From NCBI RefSeq assembly GCF_002224125.1, contig NZ_NCSM01000025.1, forward strand, positions 25,349 through 33,012: 7,664 bases of DNA. Direction: 5' to 3'. A program made the translations under genes and the position numbers. Shown piece after piece: positions 1 to 7,607 of this stretch (position 1 is its first letter; the number at the start of each line of letters is the position of its first letter). This DNA is from Streptomyces sp. NBS 14/10 (GTDB lineage Bacteria; Actinomycetota; Actinomycetes; Streptomycetales; Streptomycetaceae). The notes under the pieces are model-generated. The model was not told the DNA's origin. It saw only the letters and a program-made list of their open reading frames with translations, and did no database searches.

Positions 1-1185
1 CCACTCGGCCGGCTCCCGCAACAGCTCGACCGCACCCGCCGACCAGTCCACATGCGAAGACGGCTCATCCACATGCAGTGTGCGCGGCAATATCCCGTGC
101 CGCATCGCCATCACCATCTTGATCACACCGGCCACGCCCGCCGCCGCCTGCGTATGACCGATGTTCGACTTCACCGACCCCAGCCACAGCGGCCGCTCAC
201 GCCCCTGCCCGTAGGTGGCCAGCAACGCCTGCGCCTCGATCGGATCGCCCAGCGTGGTCCCCGTGCCGTGCGCCTCCACCGCGTCCACGTCCACCGGCGA
301 GAGACCGGCGCTCGCCAACGCGGCACGGATCACCCGCTGCTGCGACGGACCGTTCGGCGCCGTCAAACCATTCGACGCGCCGTCCTGATTCACCGCAGAA
401 CCACGCACCACCGCCAGCACGTCGTGGCCGTTGCGCCGGGCGTCCGACAACCGCTCCAGCACCAGCAGCCCCACGCCCTCGGACCACCCCGTGCCGTCCG
501 CCGCATCCGCGAACGCCTTGCAGCGACCGTCCGGGGCCAGTCCGCTCTGCCCGCTGAAGCCCACGAACCCGCCGGGGGTGGACATCACCGTCACACCGCC
601 CGCCAGGGCGAGCGAGCACTCCGCCGACCGCAGCGCCTGCGCCGCCAGATGCAGCGCCACCAGTGACGCCGAGCAGGCCGTGTCGACCGTCATCGCGGGG
701 CCCTCGAGGCCGAGCGTGTACGAGAGCCGGCCGGACGCCACACTCGCCGCGATGCCCGTACCGGTGTGCCCCGACATATCGGAGTTCGCCGCCCTGACCA
801 GGTCCGAGTAGTCCTGGCCGTTCGTCCCGACGAACACCCCGACCTGGCCGCCGCGGAGCGATACCGGGTCGATTCCGGTGCGCTCGAACGCCTCCCACGC
901 GGACTCCAGCAGCAGTCGCTGCTGGGGGTCCATGGCCATCGCCTCACGCGGGGAGATCCCGAAGAAGTCGGCATCGAACCCGGCCGCGTCGTAGAGGAAG
1001 CCTCCCTTGGCGGTGTCGCTGCTCCCGGAACCGCCGCCGGAGAGTCCGTCGAGGTCCCAGCCACGATCGGTCGGGAAGCCGGAAATCGCGTCCTGTCCCT
1101 CGGCGACCAGTCGCCACAGATCCTCGGGGGACCGCACATCGCCCGGGAAGCGGCAGCTCATCCCGACGATCACGACCGGGTCGTC
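1..1185 (-). other. Ketosynthase domain KS2, truncated by window edge
   Basis: Residues 1574-1968 begin at [16 protein letters not shown]. Cys1744 ([10 protein letters not shown]), His1879 ([12 protein letters not shown]) and His1917 ([12 protein letters not shown]) are all present with the same spacings as KS1, so it should be active. By comparison with KS1 the visible part stops about 20 residues before the conserved GTNAH motif. It opens a second extension module whose AT, reductive domains and ACP are not in view. Confidence 0.95.
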
Positions 1186-4100
1186 GGCGACGTCGGCCGC
1201 GACGACCGCCGGGCCGGGCCTGTCGTCGCGGTCTCCCGTCAACTCGGCCACCAGGAAGTCCGCGAGGACAGTGGGGGTGGGGTGGTCGAACACCAGGGTG
1301 GCGGGCAGGCTGAGCCCGGTCACGGTGGCGAGCTGATTGCGCAGCTCGATCGCGGTCAGCGAGTCGAAGCCCAGATCCTTGAACGCCCGGTCGGGCTCGA
1401 TCGCCGCCACGCCGGAGTACCTGAGCACCGCGGCGACCTCGCCACGGACCAGGTCCAGTACGGCTGCGGGGCGATCCGCCGCGGCCAGCCCGGACAGCCG
1501 CTCCACGAGGGCGGACGCGGCCTGTGCGGTCTCCCGGCTGCCGGCGGTTCCCGCCTCGGCGTGCTCGCGATAGCCGGGCAGGTCGGACAGGACCGGGCTG
1601 GGACGTACGCCGGCGAACACGCGCAGAAACTCGGGCCGCTGGATGTCGGCGATGACGACCACCGCGTCCGGCCCGACGACGGCCCGGCTCAACGCGGAGA
1701 TCGCCATCTCGGGTTCCAGGGCCGAGGTGCCGGTACGCCGCGTAAGGGCATCGCCCCGGCCGTCCCCGGCCATGCCGCCACCGGCCCAGGCACCCCAGGC
1801 CACCGAAGTGGCGGGGAGGCCCTGAGCGCGGCGCCGCTCCGCCAGCGCGTCCAGTACCGCGTTCGCGGCGGCGTAGTTCCCCTGTCCCGGGTTGCCCAGC
1901 GCGCCCGCCGCCGACGAGAACAGCGCGAACACCGCGAGGTCCATGTCCCGGGTCAGCTCGTCCAGGACGAGGGCGGAGCGCACCTTGGACCGGAACACCG
2001 CCTCGAACCGCTCCGGCGTCAGCCCTTCCAGCACCCCGTCGTCCAGCACACCCGCCGCGTGCACCACACCTGTCAGCGGGCAGTCGTCGGGAACGGCGGC
2101 CAGCACGGCCGCCACCTCGTCCCGGTCGGCGACATCGCACGCCACCACCGAGACCCGCGCGCCCAAGGCCACCAGCTCGGACCGCAACTCGTCGGCACCC
2201 GGGGCCTTTTCGCCGCTGCGACTGGCCAGCACCAGGTGTTCGGCGCCACTGCGCGCCAGCCATCGGGCGACATGGCCGCCCAACACCCCCGTACCGCCGG
2301 TCACCAACACCGTGCCCGACGGCTCCCAGGCCCCCGCCCCGGTCCCGACCGGCGCCGCGACAAGTCGGCGGCCGAACACTCCGGACCTCCGGACCGCGAT
2401 CTGGTCCTCGCCCTCGAACCCGGCCAGCACCGCGGCGAACCGCGATGCCACCCGCCCGTCCATGGCCTCCGGCAGATCGACCAGACCGCCCCAGCGCTGG
2501 GGGTACTCCAACGCCGCTACGCGCCCAAGGCCCCACACCGCGGCCTGGACCGCATTCGTCACCCGCTCCGAACGCCCCACCGACACCGCGCCCCGGGTGA
2601 CCGCCCACACCGGCGCGTCAACACCCGCGTCGCCCAGCGCCTGCAGCAGCGACGTCGTCAGCGCGACGCCCGCGGGTACGGCCGGACGCTCCGCCGTCGC
2701 CGACTCCAGCAGCGCCAGCAGCGACACCACGCCCGCGGGCGGCCCGGCTTCCGCCACGACCTCACGCAACCGCGCCGCCAGGACCGTACGGTCCGTGTCA
2801 CCGACCTCCAGCGGCACCACCCCGGCCCCCAGCGCGGCGACCACCGAGCACACCCACGGATCCTCCGCCAGCCCCTCCGGCACCACGGCCAGCCAGGTGC
2901 CCGACACCACGCCCTCGGGCACACCGGTCAGTGGCTTCCAGGTGACGCGGTGTCGCCACCCGTCCACGACCGACCGCTCCCGCCGCTGCCGACGCCACGA
3001 CGACAACGCCGGTACCAGGGATTCCAGCGCCGCGCCGTCGACATCCAGGTCGACATCCAGGTCGGCCGCCAACGCGCCGAGGTCTCCCCGTTCCACCGCG
3101 GCCCAGAACTCCGCGTCCACCGGATCCGCCGCACCGCCCGGTGCGGCCACGGCGGCCTCGGGCCAGTACCGCTGGTGCTGAAACGCGTAGGTCGGCAGAT
3201 CCATGCGCCGCGCCCCGGACCCGGCGAAGAACGCCGTCCAGTCCAGACGAGCCCCGGCGATGTGCAGCCGGGCCACCGCCTCGGTCAGAGCCTCCTCTTC
3301 GGTCCGGTCCTTGCGGAGCGCGGGGACGAGGGCCGGGGCGGTGGGCCGGTCACCCAGTGACTCCTGGGCCATGGCGGACAGCACGCCGTCGGGGCCGACC
3401 TCGAGGAAGGTGGACGCACCGGCCGCGCTCATCACCGTCACCGCGTCGGCGAACCGCACCGGCTCCCGGACGTGCCGTACCCAGTACTCGGGGGAACACA
3501 CCAGCTCGGCCGTGGCCGGCTCACCGGTCACGTTCGATACGAACGGGATCTGTGGCGCCTCGTACGAGATCCCACGCGCGACCTCGTCGTACTCGGCCAG
3601 CATCGGGTCCATCAACGGCGAATGGAACGCATGCGACACCCGCAGGCGGCGGGTCTTTCGGCCCTGCTCCTCGAACCGGGCCACGATCTCCAGCACCGCG
3701 GTCTCATCCCCGGCGATCACCACCGAGCGCGGTCCGTTGAGCGCGGCGATCGACACCCGCTCGCCCAGATACGGGACGACCTCGTCCTCGGCCGCCTGCA
3801 GCGACACCATCGCTCCGCCCGACGGCAACTCCTGCATCAGCCGGGCCCGCGCCGCCACCAGCGCACACGCGTCCGCCAGCGAGAACACCCCGGCCACATG
3901 TGCCGCCGCGATCTCACCGATCGAATGACCCGCCAGAGTGTCCGGCCGGACACCCCACGACTCGACCAGCCGGAACAGCGCCACCTCGACGGCGAACAGC
4001 GCGGGCTGCGTCCATCCCGTCTCGTCCAGCAGCGCCTCCTCCGGCGAACCGGGCTCGGCGAACACCACCTCCCGCAACGGGCGCTCCAACCGCTCGTCAA

Positions 4101-5904
4101 AGTGCTCGCACACCGCGTCGAACGCCTCGGCGAACACCGGAAAGCGCGCGTACAACTCCCGTCCCATGCCCGGCCGTTGGGCACCCTGGCCGGAGAACAG
4201 CACCCCGAGCCCGCCGTCCGGCCGGGCCAACCCCTGGAGCGCACCCGCCGTGGTCCGCCCGGAGAGCCAGGAGCCCAGCGACGCGCGGAGGCCCGCCGCA
4301 TCCTCGGCCAGCACCGCCAGCCGGTGTTCGAAGCCCGACCGCGTGGTGGCCAGCGACAGCGCCACGTCCAGCGCGTCCGTCCGCGGCGCGCTGGACGTGG
4401 CGCCGTCGAGGAAGGACACGAGGCGGGCCGCCTGGGCGCGCAGCGCGGGTTCGGTTCTGCCGGACAGCACCCACGGCACCACGGCGGGGCGCCCGGCGGG
4501 GGCGATCTCGGGTTCGGGCTCGGCCGGTGGGGCCTGCTCCAGGATGGTGTGCGCGTTGGTGCCGCTGACCCCGAACGAGGAGATCCCGGCGCGGCGCGGG
4601 CGCTCCCCGTCGGGCCAGGCCACCGCCTCGGTCAGCAACTCGACCGCGCCCGCCGACCAGTCCACATGCGAAGAGGGGGCCGCCACATGCAGGGTGGCCG
4701 GGAGCACCCCGTGCCGCATCGCCATGACCATCTTGATGACACCGGCCACGCCCGCCGCCGCCTGCGTATGCCCGATGTTCGACTTCACCGACCCCAGCCA
4801 CAGCGGCTGTTCGCGCTCCTGGCCGTAGGTGGCCAGCAGCGCCTGTGCCTCGATCGGATCGCCCAGCTTCGTGCCCGTGCCGTGTGCCTCCACCGCGTCC
4901 ACATCGGCGACGGACAGCCCCGCGTTCTCCAGCGCCTGCCGGATCACCCGCTGCTGCGACGGCCCGTTCGGCGCGGTGAAGCCGTTGGACGCGCCGTCCT
5001 GGTTGATCGCCGAGCCCCGTACCAGCGCGAGCACCTGATGTCCGTTGCGGCGGGCGTCCGTCAGCCGCTCCACCACCAGAACGCCGACGCCCTCGGCCCA
5101 GCCCGTACCGTCCGCCGCCTCGGCGAACGACTTGCACCGGCCGTCGGCGGCCAGCCCGCCCTGGCGGCTGAACTCGATGAACGAGCCCGGAGTGGACATC
5201 ACGGTCACACCGCCGACCAGCGCCAGCGAGCACTCCCCCGACCGCAGCGCCTGGGTGGCGAGGTGCAGGGCCACCAGCGAGGAGGAGCAGGCGGTGTCCA
5301 CCGTGACGGCGGGGCCTTCGAGGCCGAGCGTGTACGAGAGCCGTCCGGAGGCGGCACCGGCGCCCATGCCGGTGCCGACGTTGCCTTCCAGGTCGGTCAG
5401 CGAGTTCACGGTCAGATACGAGTAGTCCTGGCCGCTCATGCCGACGAAAACCCCGGTACGCGAGCCCTTCAGCCGTATCGGGTCGATCCCGGCCCGCTCC
5501 ACCGCCTCCCAGGAGGTTTCCAGCAGCAGCCGCTGCTGCGGATCCATGGACAGCGCCTCGCGTGGCGAGATCCCGAAGAAGCCGGGGTCGAAGTCGGCGA
5601 CACCGTCGAGGAAACCGCCCTCCAGGGTGGCGCTGGCGCCCGGACGGCCGTCACCCGCGTCCAGCGCGTCCAGGTCCCAGCCGCGGTCGACGGGGAAACC
5701 GGAGATCGCCTCGCGGCCGTCGGCGACCAGTTCCCACAGCTCCTCCGGGGAACCCACCCCGCCCGGGAACCGGCAGCTCATTGCCACGATCGCGATCGGC
5801 TCCGTTGCCGCGGCAACGAGAGTCTGGTTCTGCCGACGCAGCCGCTCGGTCTCCTTCATGGAGGCTCGGAGCGCTTCGACGACCTTGTCGCTGGGCGTAG
5901 CCAT
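1..5904 (-). CDS. Modular type I polyketide synthase, 3'-truncated (docking-KS-AT-KR-ACP-KS...)
   Basis: Cytoplasmic assembly-line PKS; 1968 residues are visible and the frame leaves the window in the second KS. Order: docking helix (1-34), KS1 (35-458), AT (568-868), KR (about 915-1385), ACP (about 1470-1556), KS2 (1574 onward). Catalytic landmarks from start to edge all sit in one frame (Cys206, Ser661, Tyr1344, Ser1515, Cys1744), so I see no frameshift. ATG at 5904 is chosen because GGAG lies 6 nt upstream and the next residues form a typical PKS N-terminal docking sequence ([16 protein letters not shown]). The first module lacks DH and ER, so it should add a malonyl-derived C2 unit and reduce the beta-keto group to hydroxyl. 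KS1 has an active Cys, not the Gln of KSQ loading domains, so this is an extension protein fed by another PKS. Product unknown; the rest of module 2 lies off the window. Confidence 0.97.
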   Translation of the reverse strand, partial: MATPSDKVVEALRASMKETERLRRQNQTLVAAATEPIAIVAMSCRFPGGVGSPEELWELVADGREAISGFPVDRGWDLDALDAGDGRPGASATLEGGFLDGVADFDPGFFGISPREALSMDPQQRLLLETSWEAVERAGIDPIRLKGSRTGVFVGMSGQDYSYLTVNSLTDLEGNVGTGMGAGAASGRLSYTLGLEGPAVTVDTACSSSLVALHLATQALRSGECSLALVGGVTVMSTPGSFIEFSRQGGLAADGRCKSFAEAADGTGWAEGVGVLVVERLTDARRNGHQVLALVRGSAINQDGASNGFTAPNGPSQQRVIRQALENAGLSVADVDAVEAHGTGTKLGDPIEAQALLATYGQEREQPLWLGSVKSNIGHTQAAAGVAGVIKMVMAMRHGVLPATLHVAAPSSHVDWSAGAVELLTEAVAWPDGERPRRAGISSFGVSGTNAHTILEQAPPAEPEPEIAPAGRPAVVPWVLSGRTEPALRAQAARLVSFLDGATSSAPRTDALDVALSLATTRSGFEHRLAVLAEDAAGLRASLGSWLSGRTTAGALQGLARPDGGLGVLFSGQGAQRPGMGRELYARFPVFAEAFDAVCEHFDERLERPLREVVFAEPGSPEEALLDETGWTQPALFAVEVALFRLVESWGVRPDTLAGHSIGEIAAAHVAGVFSLADACALVAARARLMQELPSGGAMVSLQAAEDEVVPYLGERVSIAALNGPRSVVIAGDETAVLEIVARFEEQGRKTRRLRVSHAFHSPLMDPMLAEYDEVARGISYEAPQIPFVSNVTGEPATAELVCSPEYWVRHVREPVRFADAVTVMSAAGASTFLEVGPDGVLSAMAQESLGDRPTAPALVPALRKDRTEEEALTEAVARLHIAGARLDWTAFFAGSGARRMDLPTYAFQHQRYWPEAAVAAPGGAADPVDAEFWAAVERGDLGALAADLDVDLDVDGAALESLVPALSSWRRQRRERSVVDGWRHRVTWKPLTGVPEGVVSGTWLAVVPEGLAEDPWVCSVVAALGAGVVPLEVGDTDRTVLAARLREVVAEAGPPAGVVSLLALLESATAERPAVPAGVALTTSLLQALGDAGVDAPVWAVTRGAVSVGRSERVTNAVQAAVWGLGRVAALEYPQRWGGLVDLPEAMDGRVASRFAAVLAGFEGEDQIAVRRSGVFGRRLVAAPVGTGAGAWEPSGTVLVTGGTGVLGGHVARWLARSGAEHLVLASRSGEKAPGADELRSELVALGARVSVVACDVADRDEVAAVLAAVPDDCPLTGVVHAAGVLDDGVLEGLTPERFEAVFRSKVRSALVLDELTRDMDLAVFALFSSAAGALGNPGQGNYAAANAVLDALAERRRAQGLPATSVAWGAWAGGGMAGDGRGDALTRRTGTSALEPEMAISALSRAVVGPDAVVVIADIQRPEFLRVFAGVRPSPVLSDLPGYREHAEAGTAGSRETAQAASALVERLSGLAAADRPAAVLDLVRGEVAAVLRYSGVAAIEPDRAFKDLGFDSLTAIELRNQLATVTGLSLPATLVFDHPTPTVLADFLVAELTGDRDDRPGPAVVAADVADDPVVIVGMSCRFPGDVRSPEDLWRLVAEGQDAISGFPTDRGWDLDGLSGGGSGSSDTAKGGFLYDAAGFDADFFGISPREAMAMDPQQRLLLESAWEAFERTGIDPVSLRGGQVGVFVGTNGQDYSDLVRAANSDMSGHTGTGIAASVASGRLSYTLGLEGPAMTVDTACSASLVALHLAAQALRSAECSLALAGGVTVMSTPGGFVGFSGQSGLAPDGRCKAFADAADGTGWSEGVGLLVLERLSDARRNGHDVLAVVRGSAVNQDGASNGLTAPNGPSQQRVIRAALASAGLSPVDVDAVEAHGTGTTLGDPIEAQALLATYGQGRERPLWLGSVKSNIGHTQAAAGVAGVIKMVMAMRHGILPRTLHVDEPSSHVDWSAGAVELLREPAEW
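94..193 (-). repeat. Near-identical KS segment, copy in KS2
   Basis: By eye, this 100-bp stretch matches 4708-4807 at 97 positions without gaps. It covers the [20 protein letters not shown] region with its active-site histidine. Protein conservation alone does not explain identity at nearly all synonymous sites. Confidence 0.85.
1237..1497 (-). other. Acyl carrier protein domain
   Basis: Residues about 1470-1556. Ser1515 in [14 protein letters not shown] is the phosphopantetheine attachment site, followed by the usual [12 protein letters not shown] helix-III region. It carries the malonyl extender and the reduced product, then passes it to KS2 within the same polypeptide, so no docking domain separates it from module 2. 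Confidence 0.95.
1750..3162 (-). other. Ketoreductase domain, B-type, predicted active
   Basis: Residues about 915-1385, a structural half followed by a catalytic Rossmann half. NADPH-binding TGGTGVLG is at 1202-1209; catalytic Ser1331 (FSSAAG) and Tyr1344 (GQGNYAAAN) are 13 residues apart as in active KRs. LDD at 1287-1289, Pro1339 and Asn1343 are the B-type stereochemical markers, and the A-type Trp position holds Leu1336. No Pro lies two residues after Tyr1344, which suits a B1 type. Expected product is a D-configured beta-hydroxy intermediate. No DH lies between AT and KR, so the hydroxyl should be retained. The structural half carries a small tandem duplication (LDVD twice, residues 949-956). 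Confidence 0.93.
3037..3060 (-). repeat. 12-bp tandem duplication inside the KR structural subdomain
   Basis: GTCGACATCCAG is present twice in a row (3037-3048 and 3049-3060, plus strand). On the coding strand it encodes LDVD-LDVD at residues 949-956, just before the [10 protein letters not shown] segment that normally follows a single such turn. It keeps the frame and lies outside the catalytic half, so it should be neutral or nearly so. Confidence 0.8.
3301..4203 (-). other. Acyltransferase domain, malonyl-CoA specific
   Basis: Residues about 568-868. [13 protein letters not shown] opens the domain; the nucleophile is Ser661 in GHSIGE. The extender signature is HAFH at 758-761 ([15 protein letters not shown]) together with Ile after GHS and [13 protein letters not shown] from 628. 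These mark malonyl-CoA ATs; methylmalonyl ATs have GHSQG and YASH. Predicted extender is malonyl-CoA, so no alpha-methyl branch. The post-AT linker ends at YAFQHQRYW (906-914). Confidence 0.93.
4531..5802 (-). other. Ketosynthase domain KS1 (extension module)
   Basis: Residues about 35-458, from [15 protein letters not shown] to [10 protein letters not shown]. The catalytic triad is complete: Cys206 in [10 protein letters not shown], His341 in [12 protein letters not shown] and His379 in [12 protein letters not shown]. The 135- and 173-residue spacings match active DEBS-type KS domains. It should accept the acyl chain from the upstream PKS and condense it with the malonyl unit on this module's ACP. 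It shares long near-identical DNA stretches with KS2. Confidence 0.96.
4708..4807 (-). repeat. Near-identical KS segment, copy in KS1
   Basis: This copy pairs with 94-193 (three substitutions seen). Another shared stretch lies just downstream in the gene, where 26 bp around 36-61 match KS1 around 4648. A further match covers the region after the active-site Cys, near 700-730 and 5314-5342. The copies are same-strand direct repeats about 4.6 kb apart. Confidence 0.85.
5803..5904 (-). other. N-terminal PKS docking domain (coiled-coil type)
   Basis: Residues 1-34 form a short, charged, helix-prone leader ([20 protein letters not shown]) ending at the EPIAIV start of KS1. Leaders of this size and composition are the acceptor docking coiled coils of DEBS-type modular PKSs, which pair with the C-terminal tail of the preceding PKS protein. 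Its presence implies an upstream partner PKS. The gene immediately upstream here is a divergent glycosyltransferase, so that partner is encoded elsewhere in the cluster. Confidence 0.85.
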
Positions 5905-5910
5905 GATCAA

Positions 5911-5914
5911 CTCC
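5911..5914 (-). promoter_or_regulatory. Ribosome binding site of the PKS gene
   Basis: On the minus strand GGAG stands 6 nt before ATG 5904. This fixes the start. An out-of-frame ATG at 5926 does not lead into PKS sequence. Confidence 0.75.
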
Positions 5915-6031
5915 GTAGTTCGGCATGGATCCGTGGACATCGCTCACGGGCGCAGCGCCGCGTGTGCGGTTTCCCAGTGCGCGCCGTCGAACCAATCGGC
6001 GTCCCTGGTTTCGAAGTGAAAGCGACGAGCC

Positions 6032-6047
6032 ACTGGCAATCCCCTAG
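6032..6047 (-). promoter_or_regulatory. Weak PAS-LuxR-like site upstream of the PKS
   Basis: Read on the minus strand from 6047, CTAGGGGATTGCC resembles the left half of the PimM consensus with one extra G; ungapped it matches about 11 of 16. Its first base is 143 nt before the PKS ATG. It overlaps the GGCAAT/ATTGCC inverted repeat, so the two elements may be parts of one operator. Low confidence on its own; the counterpart at 6103 makes it worth noting. Confidence 0.25.
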
Positions 6048-6055
6048 TCATTGCC
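6035..6055. repeat. 6-bp inverted repeat GGCAAT-N9-ATTGCC
   Basis: Perfect 6-bp arms at 6035-6040 and 6050-6055 flank a 9-bp centre containing CCCCTAG. Arm centres are 15 bp apart. It lies about 130-150 bp upstream of the PKS start and could be an operator for a dimeric regulator; arms this short can also arise by chance. Confidence 0.4.
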
Positions 6056-6102
6056 GCAGCGCGCGTCAGCCAGCAGCTCAGCGCCCCGGTGTCGGCCAAC
6101 TA

Positions 6103-6118
6103 CTGGGGATTTCTTTGA
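6103..6118 (+). promoter_or_regulatory. Possible PAS-LuxR (PimM-like) operator upstream of the glycosyltransferase
   Basis: The sequence CTGGGGATTTCTTTGA matches the published PimM-type operator consensus CTVGGGAWWTCCCBAG at 12 of 16 positions, including the first 11 without a break; the right half is degenerate. It lies 143 nt before the GTG start and overlaps a -35-like TTGACC. PAS-LuxR activators control many polyene and macrolide clusters. No regulator gene is in the window, so this is a motif match only. Confidence 0.35.
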
Positions 6119-6148
6119 CCGTGTGGCGGTAGCAAAGAAGTCTGGCTG

Positions 6149-6166
6149 CCGATCGAGTACCGATCG
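6149..6166. repeat. CCGATCG direct repeat with 11-bp period
   Basis: CCGATCG occurs at 6149-6155 and 6160-6166, so both copies lie on about the same face of the DNA helix. CGATCG is itself palindromic. Such spacing suits tandem operator half-sites, but CGATCG is common in GC-rich genomes. Confidence 0.3.
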
Positions 6167-6170
6167 CCTT

Positions 6171-6194
6171 GTTCGCGCGCCGCAACGCGCGAAC
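6171..6194 (+). repeat. Perfect 9-bp inverted repeat in the glycosyltransferase leader
   Basis: GTTCGCGCG (6171-6179) and CGCGCGAAC (6186-6194) are perfect reverse complements separated by 6 nt (CCGCAA). The repeat lies 52 nt before the GTG start, so it is either an operator or, if transcription starts upstream, a very stable 5' leader hairpin. It is too far from the Shine-Dalgarno sequence to mask it directly. Confidence 0.55.
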
Positions 6195-6232
6195 GCGCTC
6201 GGCATGCCTCCCGTCATCCAGCCCGCAACCGC

Positions 6233-6238
6233 GGAGGT
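6233..6238 (+). promoter_or_regulatory. Ribosome binding site of the glycosyltransferase gene
   Basis: GGAGGT, a near-perfect Shine-Dalgarno sequence, lies 7 nt before GTG 6246. It decides the start against in-frame GTG 6237 (overlapping the site), TTG 6240 (too close) and ATG 6204 (no site of its own). Confidence 0.85.
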
Positions 6239-6245
6239 GTTGATC

Positions 6246-7607
6246 GTGACCTCGTCCCGACGGCCGATCCTGTTTGTGAGTTCACCGGAGAGCGGGTTGT
6301 TCAACTCGCTGTTCACCATCGCCACCGAGTTGTCGCGGCGGGGGGTGCCGGATCTGTGGTTCGCCACCGACGAGAAGCGGCGTGCGGACATCGAGGGCAT
6401 CAACGAGGACAGCCCGGTGCGCTTTGCCTCCCTGGGCGAGGTGGTGCCCGAGTTCTCCTCCCCCACCTGGGACGACGAGACGTATCGGCGCGTCACTCAG
6501 CCGTCGCGGTGGAAGGCCCACCGCGCGCTCGTGGAGCACACCTTCAAACCGCAGCTGCGGGTCCCCAAGTACCGCGCTCTGGACGCGGTGGTGGATGAGG
6601 TCGAGCCCGCGCTGATGATCATCGACAGTGTGTCGTTCTTCGGTGTCGAGGTGGCCATCACCAGGAAGATCCCGTTCATGCTGAGCGTCCCCTTCCTGCC
6701 CAGCAACCTCTTCATGACCAGCCTGCGCTCCAACTTCCCCTCGGCACACTCCGGTCTGTCGCTCCACATGTCCTCCGCACAGCGGATGGCCAATCGCTGG
6801 TTCAAGATCCGCAAGGTGGCGATGTTCTTCAAGCCGAGCATGCTCAAGACGCTCGGCGCCTTCAACCAGGTGCGCAAGGACCTCGGCATCGCCCCCGAGG
6901 CGGCCAAGATGACCGCGCGGACCGACCTGGCCGAACAGATCCTTTGCTTCTCGGTCACCGGCCTGGAGTATCCGTTCCCGTTCCCCGACAACATGCGCCT
7001 GCTGGGCGCGATCGTGCCGCCACTGCCCGAGGCGCCGGACGACGGCGGGCTGTCCCGGTGGCTCGATGCCCGGGACTCGGTGGTCTACATGGGCTTCGGT
7101 ACGGTCACCCGTCTGACCGCCGACCAGGTGCGCTCCCTGGTGGAGGTGGTCCGCCGGCTCGAGGGGCGCCACGATGTGCTGTGGAAGCTGCCCAAGGACC
7201 AGCAGCAGTTTCTGCCGCCGGACGGCGAACTGCCGGGCAATCTGCGGATCGAGAGCTGGGTGCCGTCCCAGCTCGATGTGCTGGCCCACCCGAACGTCAA
7301 GGTGTTCTTCACCCACGGCGGGGGCAACGGCTTCCACGAGGGCATCTACTTCGGCAAGCCACTGGTGGTCCGGCCGCTGTGGATCGACTGCTACGACCAG
7401 GCCGTACGCGGCGCGGACAGCGGGGTCAGCCTGACGCTGGACCGGCCGCAGACCTTCGACGTCGACGATGTGGTCGACAAGCTGACGCGGGTGCTGAACG
7501 AGGCCTCGTTCCACGAGCGGGCCCGGCACTTCGCCCAGGTGCAGCGGGAGGCGGGCGGTTTGAACACCGCGGCCGATCTGATCCTCGGTTCCCCCGCGCT
7601 GAAGTAG
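6246..7607 (+). CDS. Family-1 (UDPGT-like) glycosyltransferase, probable polyketide tailoring or self-resistance enzyme
   Basis: 453 residues, a usual length for soluble GT-B glycosyltransferases that move a sugar from an NDP-sugar to a small molecule; no signal peptide or membrane segment is seen. GTG at 6246 is chosen because GGAGGT ends 7 nt upstream; the frame stays open upstream, with an in-frame ATG at 6204 that lacks a Shine-Dalgarno sequence. The N-terminal acceptor half starts PILFVSSPESGLFNSLF. The C-terminal donor half has VVYMGFGTVT, W338 VPSQLDVLAHP, T356-HGGGN-G-FHE and D384-Q385, the bacterial counterpart of the PSPG donor-binding motif. The family's early GHxxP histidine appears replaced by Leu18. 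It is divergent from the PKS gene, which suggests its acceptor is the polyketide. Sugar and acceptor cannot be read from the sequence. Its last four codons (ALK-stop) lie in a 16-bp repeat unit. Confidence 0.92.
   Translation: MTSSRRPILFVSSPESGLFNSLFTIATELSRRGVPDLWFATDEKRRADIEGINEDSPVRFASLGEVVPEFSSPTWDDETYRRVTQPSRWKAHRALVEHTFKPQLRVPKYRALDAVVDEVEPALMIIDSVSFFGVEVAITRKIPFMLSVPFLPSNLFMTSLRSNFPSAHSGLSLHMSSAQRMANRWFKIRKVAMFFKPSMLKTLGAFNQVRKDLGIAPEAAKMTARTDLAEQILCFSVTGLEYPFPFPDNMRLLGAIVPPLPEAPDDGGLSRWLDARDSVVYMGFGTVTRLTADQVRSLVEVVRRLEGRHDVLWKLPKDQQQFLPPDGELPGNLRIESWVPSQLDVLAHPNVKVFFTHGGGNGFHEGIYFGKPLVVRPLWIDCYDQAVRGADSGVSLTLDRPQTFDVDDVVDKLTRVLNEASFHERARHFAQVQREAGGLNTAADLILGSPALK

Larger units (their letters stand above)
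5905..6245. promoter_or_regulatory. Divergent intergenic/promoter region between PKS and glycosyltransferase
   Basis: 341 bp separate the two start codons, with no plausible gene. Both promoters must lie here or inside the neighbouring genes. It holds the two ribosome binding sites, a GGCAAT/ATTGCC inverted repeat, two divergently oriented GGGGATT sites, a spaced CCGATCG direct repeat and a 9-bp perfect inverted repeat, each listed separately. A -35-like TTGACC on the plus strand (6115-6120) has no convincing -10 partner, and I cannot assign a clear -10 for the PKS, so transcription starts are not placed. Confidence 0.7.

Noticed and set aside
944..2608. Minus-strand open frame of 554 codons overlapping the KR and ACP region
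   Set aside because: It is on the PKS strand but in a different frame. The PKS frame carries the KR and ACP catalytic motifs through this region; the alternative reads as Gly/Arg-rich noise. It does not indicate a frameshift.
2319..3300. A dehydratase domain between AT and KR
   Set aside because: No HxxxGxxxxP-type DH motif is seen. The stretch reads directly from the post-AT linker YAFQHQRYW into the KR structural subdomain ending before TGGTGVLG.
766..3360. Long open frame of 864 codons on the plus strand
   Set aside because: It lies antisense to the PKS and its translation is rich in Arg, His, Pro and Gly with no recognisable domain. This is the usual mirror frame opposite a GC-rich gene.
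3472..6132. Open frame of 886 codons on the plus strand
   Set aside because: It is antisense to KS1 and AT and runs into the intergenic region. Composition is low-complexity Arg/His/Gln, with no motif, ribosome binding site or sensible start.
6115..6143. A sigma-70-like promoter starting at TTGACC
   Set aside because: The -35-like hexamer is good, but no TAnnnT-like -10 appears at 16-18 bp spacing (the sequence there is near AAGTCT), so I do not call a promoter.
6051..6245. N-terminal extension of the glycosyltransferase to TTG 6051 or ATG 6204
   Set aside because: The frame is open, but neither start has a Shine-Dalgarno sequence, the extra residues do not resemble a GT-B N-terminus, and the extension would overlap the intergenic palindrome and operator-like site. 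GTG 6246 has GGAGGT at good spacing.
6282..7529. Minus-strand open frame of 415 codons opposite the glycosyltransferase
   Set aside because: It is a mirror frame of the real gene, with no domain and no ribosome binding site.
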